In this document: in pieces, positions 13,401 through 25,400 of the stretch | How positions within the stretch are numbered: the stretch's first letter is position 1 | How the letters are laid out: the number at the start of each line of letters is the position of its first letter | Origin: Semisulcospira habei | Taxonomy: Eukaryota; Mollusca; Gastropoda; Semisulcospiridae | NCBI GenBank assembly: GCA_036245525.1 | Contig: BTPG01000006.1 | Location: 72,302,433 to 72,366,432 of the forward strand | Direction of reading: 5' to 3' | Length of the DNA: 64,000 nucleotides | Made by a program: the position numbers and the translations under genes | The notes under the pieces: generated by a model | The model's input: only the letters and a program-made list of their open reading frames with translations | What the model was told of the DNA's origin: nothing | Database searches by the model: none

Positions 13401-16400
13401 CCTGATTGTAAGATCTTTCTATGCATAGTAATTTGGTTGATCCCTTGGAAAGGTCATGGGTAACGAGCTCAGGAAATAGGTCCAAAATAGCCATATTTTG
13501 ACAAAAGATATAGTTAAACTGTTGCCACAAGGGTTTCATGTGAAAGGAAAACAGAAAATAGAGGTTGAAAACCCTTTTATGTTACAAACATGAAACACGA
13601 TGTTTCAGATCAAAGATCCTTCTTCTCGGTGACATGGAAACTATCAAAATGTAGTAAAACTGTAGCCGCAAGGGTTTCATATGAAAGGAAAACAGAAAAT
13701 AGTTGAAAACCCTATAAGTAAGAAACACGAAACATGACGTTTCGGATCAAAATTTGAATATCCTTCTTCTCGGTGAAGAAGCTTTCCATATCACCGAGAA
13801 GAAGGATCTTTGATCAGAAACGTCATGTTTCATGTTTCTAACTTAAAGGGTTTTCAACCTCTATTTTCTGTTTTCCTTTTACATGAAACCCTTGCGGCAA
13901 CAGTTTTACTACATTTTGATAATTTTCATATCACCGAGAAGAAGGATCTTTAATCCGAAACGTCATGTTTCATGTTTCTAACTTAAAGGGTTTTCAACCT
14001 CTATTTTCTGTTTTCCTTTTACATGAAACCCTTGCGGCAACAGTTTTACTACATTTTGATAATTTTCATATCACCGAGAAGAAGGATCTTTAATCCGAAA
14101 CGTCATGTTTCATGTTTCTAACTTAAAGGGTTTTCAACCTCTATTTTCTGTTTTCCTTTTGACAAAAGATGTTTTTTTCTCAAATACTATTCACAACTTC
14201 AAACCCAAACTTGGTACAGAGATAGCTGATGGTAAGACCTATCTATGCATACTAATTTGGATGACCCCTCGGAAAGGTCAAGGGTCACAAGAGCTTCTTC
14301 TTTCTTTTTCTCGAACGCCGTCACACTTGGAGTTTGGCTCTCAAAATAAAATCTGTGATCTTCTGTAGCACCTCCACAGGCCTGTACAGTTTCTCTTGTA
14401 GGATGTGCTCTGTGGTCTGCTCTGCTTCTCCACAAGGGCACAGAGATGGCACAAGGTGGAAGCGTCTGTGCAGGTGGAAATTGAGTCGGTTGTGCCCGGT
14501 CCTCAGACGGAAGATGGTCACCTGCTCTTGTCTGGACAGCTGATGGTAACTGTCTAGGTGCCGTTGTGGTGGTCTGTACACAGACTTAATGATGGTCTTC
14601 GACTCCATTTTCGTCTTGTTCTTTCTCTGCACCAACTTTTGCCATTCTGTCAGCTTCTTCATTGCCGTAGATGCCACAGTGTGAAGGGATCCACTGCAGC
14701 ACCAGTCTGGTTCACTTGATGTTTTGCAGTGCCTCTTGTAGACGTGGCAGTTTGCTTGCTGTTGCTGCCTCAAGGACAGACATGGCATCAGTCAGGAAGA
14801 CAATCTGGGCATCAGGGTCTGCAGTGCCACTAAGGGTGTTTGCATCACGGACCAGGGCTTCCACCTCAACTCTGTAATTTGTGCAGTGAAGGCCTGTTGA
14901 TACTGCCTCTGCCTGCCATTTTCCGTTTGGGTACTGAAAGTACACCCCAGCCCCTCCATTCTGAACTGCATCTGTGGCTGATCCATCGGTGTATGCCCGT
15001 ATCCATGCTTCCTGTGGATACTTTTCTTTGAACATGGCCAGTGTCAGGGCTTTCTTGCTCACAGTGCTGTGCTCATCTTTGGTGGTGATGTAGGGTACCG
15101 TGGAAGAGATGCTGATGTTTTCTGGCTTACTTTCCCAGGGTGGAAGGTCACTAGCAGGATTCATAGCCTCTACCTGCGCAGGGAGCTTTGCCTGGTGTTT
15201 TCTCTGCAGAGCTCTCGTCTCCTTCACAAAGCTTGATCTTTTCAGTCTCCCTGAGGTTGGCTGTTTCATCCTGGCATTTATAGGATGGTCTTTGGAAGAC
15301 TTAACCTTTGTGGACTGTATCAAGGCTTTGCAATCTCTTCTCATGCGCAGGGGTGGGATGCCTGTTGTCTCTTCCATCTTTTCAATTGGTGTGGATCTCA
15401 TTGCGCCGGTGATGATACGCAGTGCCTGGTTCTGAACTCTGTCAATGGTCTGCTGGTGTGGCTGGGCTGCCGTCAACCATGCATTGGATCCGTACTCAAG
15501 GTGTGGTCTCACTGTGTGTTGATATACATTTTTGAGGATCTTTTCATTGGCTCCCCATTGTGTTCCAGCCAGCTTCCTCATGATGTTCAGCTTTCTTCTA
15601 GCTTTCACTTTTGCGTTCCAAATGTGCGGCTTCCACGTCAGCCTATTGTCAAGGGTGTCGCCCAGGTATGTCTTTTGGTCATCATACCGCAGTGGGGTGT
15701 TGCCCAGTGTTATGTTGCCAGCCTTTGCATTGTTGGAGAGAGAGAAGAGTGTGGCTGATGATTTTTCTGTGTTGATGGTCACACACCAGTTGTTGGTCCA
15801 GGCTGTCAGCTTGTCCAGGGCTAGCTGCATCCTGTATGTAGCAGTTGTTGCATACTCTTCTGTGCACCAGAGTACCAGGTCATCTGTGTACAGGGTTGCG
15901 TGGACTCCTTTTGGTAGCTCTGGCACAAGGTCGTTGATGAAGAGTATGAACAGGGTCGGTGACAGGACTCCCCCCTGTGGCACCCCGTGACGCAGCAGCA
16001 CTTTTTGGCCACAGTACCCATCCATTGTCATACGGGCTCTGCGATTGTGCAGATATGACTTGGTCCACCGATACATGTTCCCTTGGATACCACTGCGAAG
16101 GAGTTTCACAAGGAGACCATCCTTCCACACCTTGTCGAAAGCCTTCTGTAAGTACTAGTCAATGAAGGCACCTAATGTCACCTTCTGATCTTGAAAGGCA
16201 TCTTCTATGACCTGTGCAAGGTGTGTTGTCTGTCTTCTGTACTCTTGTGGCTTCTGAAGCCGGCTTGCTCTGGCACGATAATGCTCTCGGAGTCCAGGTA
16301 CCACTGCAGGCGCTTGTTGATGATGCTCTCCATGGTCTTGCACACACAACTTGTCAGGCTCATGGGGTGATAACTCAGGGCTTTGGACTTATTCTTCCCT

Positions 16401-19400
16401 TTCTTCAAAATTGGGATCATCCTGGCTTCCTTCCAGCACTGGGGTACCTGTCCTCTCCAGCTGTGTTTAAAGATGTCCAGTAGCTTTGTTAAGGCAGTGT
16501 TGCCAAGGTGTTGTAACATCTTGTTTGAGATGCTGTCTGGACCTGGAGATTTTTTCTTCAGCTGTTTGATGGCCATCTTCAGTTCTGGAAGGGTGATGTC
16601 CTTCTTCAATGCATCATGGATATTTTGCATCTCTTGTTCTCTCTCTTTCTTCCTGTCTGATATCTTTCTCAAGCATTTGTGGGAGAGTGATGTTACTTTC
16701 TTTTGCATAGATCTGTGCGAACATGTTTGCAGCTTTTCCATCTTCTTCCAGGGTGATCTTCTGTTCCCTGGTGCCCTCATCGTTCAACGCCTTGGTCAGT
16801 CTCCACAACTTGGTGGTGTCCCTCTCCATGTTCAGTCTTGCAGTCTTCTCTCTCCAACTTCTTCTTGTGCACTCCAACTTCATCTTCAGATACTGGGCCT
16901 TACTGTGTTGTAGCTTGATATTGTTTTCTTGGCTGGGGTTGGTTTCAGCGTCTTCTCTGGCCCTAGTGAGGTTGTCATGTGCTTTCTGAAGATCTGCGGT
17001 CCTGTTTGGGGTGTAGTTTTTCCGGACCCCTCAAGGTATAGTTTCCTTGGCTGCCTTACTGATAATGTCGTTAAACTCTCTGACCACATGTTACGATTGT
17101 GGTTGTGGTGTTCTGTGAGAGCGGTCATGCATAAATCGTAGGAAACGATCCGATATTTATTTGAGCTATCATGATTACGAATCACGTACCTTTTCAGTGA
17201 ATTTCACTTTCGTTTACGAATAGTGCGGTGTTGATTATCTGTTGCCGCACGGAGTTGAGTCACGAAGAGTCTAGAAGCAGCTCGAGTATTCATTTGTTTA
17301 CTGCGCGCGTGTAGCTTAGCGTTCAGTACTTACTTACGCCTGTCACCCCTACCCGGGTATAGGCCGTCGACGAGAGACCTCCAGCAACTCCTGTCCTGTG
17401 CTTCTCCTTCGATTCTACTCCAGGTGGTTCCCAGTCTCTTGATGTCTGCTCCCCCACCCGGGTCTGCCCTGGGGAACTTGGGTGGGGTTAGGTACTTTTT
17501 AGTTCCCAGGGTCACCCTGGTCAGCCCCACAGGGTGAGTTTTTCTCTCTATTCTGGGGCATGTGTTTCTGTCTACCCGAGGTCCATTCACCTGTATTTGC
17601 CTTTTTAAAACTCTCCCTACTGTCTGCACTGCCTGTAGCTCTTGATATTGGATGTGTGTTGCTAAATGGTCTTAGCTTTATTTAGGCCCCATGTGTTAGG
17701 TTTATTTAATGTATTGGACCGGCTGGCGACATACATTCAATGTTCTGTTTAGTTTTTTTTTCACAAGCAGTGCAGGCACGTCCTGAGAAAGCCTTGTTGC
17801 TGTCGGGACGTTAAGCAATGTACAATCAATCAATCAATCTTGATGTCTGCTTGGATTAGCGTTCAGTACTAGTGCACTAATCGCGTGTTTTCCAAATATA
17901 GCGGACAAGGTCGTGACCTGCCTGGCCTACTTTTGTGTGACATCGTGGCGCGCCGGTATTTTTCCAACATAAGGGTTGTATATAGCAGCCAGATTCTCAC
18001 AGAATATTCCAGTGAAATGTTTATTCATTGATATTTAGGAGTTTTAATTGCATATTTTGTTATGATTGGTTGTGTTATACGAATTTCCGTGATCTTTCTG
18101 GAAACCCTGTTATTATAAAAGGATCGTGCTAGGAAGCTCATGCGTACATTGTTTTGCATTTGTCAGTTGTAGAGACACTCAGTTAGCGTAGGTACTTGGC
18201 CCGTGTTGGGTGTACTTCGTGTGAGACGCTGTGTATGAGAAACTGTGTGTCGGAGTGTAGACATTGCAGAAGAGACCTTGTATCAGTGTTTGTGAGTTTG
18301 GAACTACATTGTGTGGAGATCGCATTGCTGAATTAAAATATTGTTGGAACTGTTTCTCCAGTATTGTCTACATCCTTAAGCCACGGTTGACGGATTGCAG
18401 CTGAATGAGGTTTATTTAAAAGAACCTTACGTGCGTGCGTCTGGTGTGTTTATCATACTACGACAACAACTCCACCACGTAACATATTGGCACCTCCGAC
18501 GGGACCTTCTTCAGTTGGTTCAGTGGAAAGGGTAGCAGGAGAAAACAGCCAGCAGTGAAAAGCAGAGATGGCGACATGGGAGATGGAGACATTCCTGAAA
18601 ATTGGAAAGGAATGTGGACTCGAAGGAGCTCAACTCCTTGAGTTCGTAAAAGAGAGAGAAGAGAAAGAAGAAAAGTAACGACTGGAGAGAGGGGAGAGAG
18701 AAGAGAAGAGACAAGAAAGAGAAGAAAAGGAGAGATTGGAAAGAGAAGAAAGAGCTAAAGAACGTGAAATCAGGAAACTTGAAATCCAAGCAGAAGAAGC
18801 AGAAAAACGGCGAAGAGAAGCAGAGAAACAGCGAAGAGAAGCAGAGAAACAACAAGAAGCGGAACGAGAAGAGGCAGAGAAACAGCGAGAAGAGGCAGAG
18901 AAACAGCGATAAGAGGCGGAGAGGCAGCGACAACACGAAATTCATCTGAAGCAGATGGAGATTGAGGCACAGAGCCAGAGAACTAATGAAGCAACAGCAT
19001 TAGCCAGCAGAGAACAAACAGCCTGTGCGCCAAAGCTACCACCTTTCGTTGAAAACTCAGACAAGATGGACGCTTACCTAGAGCGATTCGAGCGCTTCGC
19101 AAGTAGTAACAATTGGAAAGAAGAGACTTGGGCTATCAGACTGAGTGCACTTCTAACCGGCAAAGTGCTTGAATTTTACACCCGCTTACCAAGAGAAGAA
19201 GCCGAAGCCTATACACAGCTGAAAACCGCCTTGCTGAAACAGTACGACTTCACTGAAGAGGGTTACAGGCAACGATTCCGGAACTGCAAGCCTGAAGAAG
19301 GAAAAACACCCGGCCTATTCATTGAGAGAATCAGAAGCTACCTGGAGAAATGGATAGAGCTGGCAGGTTTAAACAAAGAGTACCAGGACCTACGTGACCT

Positions 19401-22400
19401 CATCATCAAAGAACAAGTCTTCAACGCATGTTCTAAGGACCTGGCCGCCCACCTCGGAGAGCAAAAAGACCAGTCCCTAAAGGCTCTGGCCGACTTCGCT
19501 CAGAGATACCTTGACGCTCACAACATGAAGTTCGGGTCCAGTAAGCTGCAGCGTGAGTCGACACCAGCAGAAGAAATTGATGACGTCAAAGATACCCCAA
19601 AATACAAGCCAGTGGAGAACCTAAAATGTTTTCTCTGTGGAAAAAAAGGTCACAAGGCGATACGGTGTCCTTCTAAAGATGTTCCTCGAGGCGACAACAT
19701 CAGAAGATCAACCAAGATCGCGGGATAGCAGGCAGAAGCAGTACCACGTCTCAACACAGAGCCGCCGCTGTATTAGCAAATGATGTGACTTCATCCAGTG
19801 ACTTTGAGTCCAGAGAAAGGCAGGCGACTCCAGAGCTGATTGAATCTTTCAGAAAGAATGGATGCATCCCAGTAGGAGATGGAGCTACATTTTTACCAGT
19901 ATCAAACATCGCGCTGCCTGAGAACGAAGTGCCGAATATGCCGGTGATGTCAGGATTCGTCAGTGACACACCAGTGAGAGTGCTGAGAGACACTGGTTGT
20001 AACTGTATCATCGTGAGAGAGGACTTGGTAGCTGAAGATCAGAAGCTACATGAATGGACAACCCTCGTATTGGCCGATGGAAGTGGGAGAGTCACCCCCC
20101 TTGCCAAGGTCAGTGTCAACACCCCATATCTAACAGGAGAGGTGAAGGCGTTGTGTTTGAAGACCCCAGTTTATGATCTTATTGGAAATGTTGACAGTGC
20201 CAGAAGTCCAGACGATCCTGATCCGAAGTGGAAACCTGAAACCTGTGCAGTTACGAGAGGTCAGGAAGAGAAGAGTCATCATACCATTTCTCTAAACGTG
20301 ACTGACAATGCACAAGCAGTAACAATGATGAGAGACACGTTAGAAGAAGAGAAGTGCGAGGCGCTGGAGCAAATGCAGAATCAGGTGGGTGCGACCATGA
20401 CCAGCGAGCGAGAGGAGCTGGAGGCGGAACAGCGAGCAGCCGCCCACCGTTTGCAGCAAAAACGGACGCAAGAGTTGGATAGTCTGCAGCACGATGCCGA
20501 GTGCCATCGCGAAGAACAGATCGGGCCGCCGAAAATCCAGATGAACGATCGACACGAGCGAGACAGAGATCCTCTGAGTCAAGAGATATCAGAACTGCAG
20601 GAGAAGGAGAAGAAGAGACTGAAGCTGAGAGTTCAAGCTACGGAGTCGGAACATCGGTTTACACCTGACCCGGGAACAACAGACACCATCCAGCACGAGG
20701 TCAAGTTAACATCGAATGAGCCGGTTCGCGACAAGCCAAGTCGTCGGTTTCACAACAAGAGAGAAGGACTGAGAGAGAATGTTGGGGAAACGCCGGACCC
20801 TGAAGTCGACAGAGATTCCAGATTACCAGTGGTCATCGGGAATAGACCAGAAAGATCTAGTATGATGTGTGGGGACTTTTATACTTTCTGTGGACCGACG
20901 GTGTTTGACCCAGGACCGCTGACCCTTGAACTCTGTGAACTGTGAGCTGTAACTTGTGATTTAGTATTGTTCCTGGTGAACTTTGATTTTGATTTTCGTT
21001 ATATCAAGGGTTCGCAGAATTTTGGAGCAGATTATCTGAGCAGAACAGTTTAAATGAACATTTTGTGTCCAGAACAGTTTCAAAGAAATATTTAGTTGTA
21101 CATGAGAATTTAAAGGGACATGTATGTGATCTGGACAGTTTAAGGTGGCTCTTGGCGTCCGTTTTTTGTAAAAATTGTAAAAAACAAACTGTTCAAGATA
21201 GAGTTGTGAAATTTGGCACACTCATAGTACACATCATAGATGTTTTCCTTGCAAAGTTTGAAGTTGCTGGGTTGTTTAGAAAAAAATTTACAGCTGATCA
21301 TAATTATAATACACGACGGCAATGCATGGTATTTTGCCCCCTCTGCTGTACAAAACTGCTTTGCTTTTTCAATGTAGAAATTACTGTTTCTTGTAAAGCT
21401 GTGTTCATTCTGTGCAAGGAAAGCAGTTTTTGATGTGTACCAATAACAGATTCAGCACTCACCAGCCATACAAACGTGGCAAAAAAGTAAAAAATTTTGC
21501 CACCACTTGTGGTCCTGTAACTTGACAACTATAAGACATAGGCTGATTCTGATGCTTTTATTGCACTCTACATGCAATTTTACATAAGCATGCAAATTTT
21601 CAGATTGATAGCTCTGTTAGAACAGAAGCTACTGAGGGGGAAAGTTCGTCACACATGCAAAATACACAGTTCTTAGAAAATTGGCTTCAAAGTTTAGAAA
21701 TGTTTAACACTACAGTATAGGTCATAGAATGAACTTAAATTCTGTCAAAAGCAGTTAAGTTCACTTGAAACAGCATTCAGCATCATGGGGAGGCACTGAA
21801 AGTTTTGGCAGACAGTTAAAATTGTCCTGCACCATAAATGGCATCCTCTCGATGGCGACGCTGCTCTCTCGCACGTCGACGAATGTCATCAATCTTCTTT
21901 CTCCGATCCTTCTCTTTGTTCGAGGTCTTCCTGGTTGCAGATTTTGCTCTCTCCAGGTCCTCCAGCTCTACAAACTTCATCTGCTTTTGGTAGTGATACC
22001 AAGTCTTTTCATTCATTGGTGGAGGCATGTTCAGCATTGCAGAAAACCTCCAAAAAAGCTGTGTGAAACCTAGGCCGTTGCTGACTGCAGGTGAAACAAC
22101 ACGTCTGTTGATGTCAAAGCCAGAGTGGGTGATGCTAGACCGTAGTGATGTCCACTCTGACAACAGCTCCCCACACCTTGTGCAGTTCACGGACAGCAGA
22201 CAGGCAGCTCCCTTTCGCCCACCATCACCTCCTTCGCTGATCGACAGGTTCTGAAATGAACACAAGTTGCAAACTTAGTCTATGTCCACATACACAGTAC
22301 ACACTCAACATGTGACATACACACAGAACGGCAGCAAGCATCATGCTCAGCCTGCATGCACTGCCCCAAAAAATTATATGAATACTTCTTTCATTCAGCT

Positions 22401-25400
22401 TTCTGTCCGACTAAAGCTGTATTTGCTGCACAGCAGAACGGCCAGTTCCTGATCCAGAAAAAGTGGGGGACTCTGAACTATGTGAACACACAAGATCTGC
22501 TTCATCAATTCATGACAAACCATTTACACAAACACAAAAAGCGAAATATCGGCATATGTGGCCTAGACAATAACAATAAAACTGGGATAGGTGGGGGGGT
22601 GGGGCGGGTGGGAGGAGTCGTGGCGTGGAGGCGGGGGGTCGGGGGGGATCCTTGTTGAGGGAGAGGAGGGGGGGTGTTTGTGTGCTGGGGAGGGGGTTTT
22701 GATGAGGGGGGTTTGGAGGGGGGGCGGGGGGTGGGGTGTGGGTAGCGGGGGGTGAAGGAACATATCTTCATTCGGGACAGTTTAAAGGAACTGTGAGTTA
22801 ATTATTTTTGTGTAGTTGATTTTATTTTATTTTCGATGTGAAATTTGTATTATTTACGGTTTTGTGTAGGTTTACACAACCACAACCATATTTTTTAGGT
22901 TTGAGAAGAAATTTTTGTGAAATTTCTTTCTAAAAGGGGGGGGGGGGGGGGGTAATGTTACGATTGTGGTTGTGATGTTCTGTGAGAGCGGTCATGCATA
23001 AATCATAGGAAACGATCCGATATTTATTTGAGCTATCATGATTACGAATCAGTACCTTTTCAGTGAATTTCATTTTCGTTTATGAATAGTGCGGTGTTGA
23101 TTATCTGTTGCTGCACGGAGTTGAGTCACGAAGAGTCTAGAAGCAGCTTGAGTATTCATTTGTTTACTGCGCGCGTGTAGTTTAGCGTTCAGTACTAGTG
23201 CACTAATCGCGTGTTTTCCAAATATAGCGGGCAAGGTCGTGACCTGCCTGGCCTACTTTTGTGTGACATCGTCACGCGCCAGTATTTTTCCAACATAAGG
23301 GTTGTATATAGCAGCCAGATTCTCACAGAATATTCCAGTGAATTTTTTTTTCATTGATATTTAGGAGTTTTAATTGCATATTTTGTTCTGATTGGTTGTG
23401 TTATACGAATTTCCGCGATCTTTCTGGAAAGCCTGTTATTATAAAAGGATCGTGCTAGGAAGCTCATGCGTACATTGTCTTGCATTTGTCAGTTGTAGAG
23501 ACACTCAGTTAGCGTAGGTACGTGGCCTGTGTTGGGTGTACTTCGTGTGAGACGCTGTGTATGAGAAACTGTGTGTCGGTGTGTAGACATTGCAGAAGAG
23601 ACCTTGTATCAGTGTTTGTGAGTTTGGAACTACATTGTGTGGAGATCGCATTGCTGAATTAAAATATTGTTGGAACTGTTTCTCCAGTATTGTCTACATC
23701 CTTAAGCCACGGTTGACGGATTGCAGCTGAATGAGGTTTATTTAAAAGAACCTTACGTGCGTGCGTCTGGTGTGTTTATCATACTACGACAACAACTCAA
23801 CCACGTAACACCACAATGTTGATGTTCCTTCCAGACACAGCGAGGTCTTGCATTAGCTCATTTGTTCGGATACTGAACAAGCACCAGTCTGCCTTTCGGT
23901 AGTTCCATCTTGGTTGGTGTGGCAAGGTAGCTGCTGTGCTTCCTTTTACAAATTTAGGGAGAGGAACAGGGCGGTGGTCACTTCCTCCTAACTGTGGTTC
24001 CACTGTTCTGCTGAGGCGCTTATGAACATCGTCAGTGCAAAGCGCCAGGTCCGGTGTAGTGGTGGTGTGCCAGCGGCGAGAGTAGAAGGTATGTTGGTCC
24101 TCAGGGTCATTGGCAAGTATCGGGTGATTTTCATCTTGCCACTCCTCGATGTCTTCTCCTCTCTTGTCAATCGTGTCATATCCCCAACTCTGGGACTGGC
24201 TGTTGAAGTCATCAGTGATGAGGAATCCATTGTCCGGGACCTGGATAGTGTCAAGGGACAGCAGCTTATCATTAGGGCAGTAGTAGTTGACCAGGTCAAG
24301 GGTGCTGTCACTGGTGGTTACCTTGACATGGATGTATTCCGCCTCTTCCATGAATCTCTTGGTTTCACTGGCATTCAGGTTGTTTCTAACTAGGGTCATA
24401 ACGCCCCCTTTCTTCCTTCCTTTGCGATCACTTCGGAAGGGTTTTCCTTCTTGCAGGTGTGTCTCTTAGATTTTTATGCTGTTTTCGTACAGAAAGTTCT
24501 CTAGTTCTGTTTTCTTGTTGGTAACCCCTTCTGCATTCCAGTGCATGATGTTCACATTGGCTTTTTCTTTGTCTCTGGTCTTGTTTTTTCGCTGGCCAGT
24601 CGCTCTACTTCCCCATCCCCTGGTTCCTCGAGACGGTCGGGAAGGTCCTCCAGTCACTGGGGGTGGGCTGCGAAGAGGCGCAGAGCCCAGTACTGCACCT
24701 GCCTGGTGAGACTCCACAGGGCGAGCACCATTTCTGTTGAATCCATCTCCAAGTGTCATATGGCTGTATATGCGTGGTACTGTGGTTTATTAGAGTGCTC
24801 TGTGCAGCCCAGTGCCTCCGTCTTCAGCGCTCGGGGTTTCTGTCGCGGTTACCTCACCCGTAACTCCTGGTCAAAAGGCCTTTCCTGGGAGCACAGGATG
24901 GTTTGGCTTTAGAGTGTCCTTCTTCTAGATGGGTTGCCGACCAAGGCTTACGAGTCCCATCTACTCAGGTTTTTCCTCGGAGTTTTCCTTCTCGAAGGAG
25001 ATCTGCCAACCAAGGCTTTCGAGCATCCCTGCCCGGATTTGTATAGGGTTTACCCACCTAGCCTTTGCCTCTCCCAAGGCACTCACAAGGCAGTGGGATC
25101 TGGTTCATGGGCATCAGGGCATGTCCACATATCGATGGGCCTGCGTGCCGCATGTCTGATGGCCAGACCTCCGAGTCCTCTGTAGTTCAGCCCGAGTCCG
25201 TAAGGTGCTTGGTTACCGTGAGTCGCCACAAGGAGACACTACATGAGGCTTGTTGTTGGAGAGGCTGTGTACTGGCAGGGAGAGACTGACATACTCTGCT
25301 ACCCTTTTCGCAAAACTGCTAGCCAGCGGTGGGAGCTGAAAGCGAGAGCGACAAGCACAGACACTACACTACCACACTAAACACATCACAACAACCATTT

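Larger units (their letters stand above)
17089..18484 (+). repeat. 5' LTR with nested insertions
   Basis: About 855 bp of LTR interrupted at 17330/17856 by an RTE fragment flanked by TTAGCGTTCAGTACT. Outside the insertion it matches the 3' LTR with few differences, so the LTR element is fairly young. A TATAAAA-like TTATAAAAGG (near 18112) may be its promoter. Confidence 0.9.
21145..22770. other. Foreign 1.6-kb segment inside the LTR element
   Basis: The flanking LTR interior has short repeats of the form GGACAGTTTAA. One occurs at each side of this segment (near 21134 and 22775) and could be an 11-bp target duplication. The segment carries a Mutator-like coding fragment on - and ends in a 170-bp G-rich stretch (22588-22752). 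No terminal inverted repeats are evident. Confidence 0.45.
17089..23810 (+). mobile_element. Gypsy-type LTR retrotransposon with SCAN-like gag, pol largely deleted
   Basis: Long terminal repeats at 17089-18484 and 22956-23810 begin TGTTACG and end CGTAACA. The target duplication is CCACA (17084-17088, 23811-23815). The 5' LTR is longer only because of a 540-bp insertion. The interior carries gag (18568-19728), protease (to about 20290), a coiled-coil block, a scrap of RNase H at 21003-21044, 1.6 kb of unrelated sequence and an 18-G polypurine tract just before the 3' LTR. No RT or integrase remains, so the copy is non-autonomous. It sits inside the LINE. Confidence 0.9.

Noticed and set aside
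13510..14156. CRISPR-like array of direct repeats
   Set aside because: Units are 140 bp with no distinct short spacers, half of them inverted, in a eukaryotic intron with a target duplication. It is a foldback insertion.
18676..18912. Programmed stop-codon recoding in gag
   Set aside because: Two TAA codons 234 bases apart in a Glu/Arg repeat are better explained as mutation (CAA or GAA to TAA) in a dead copy.
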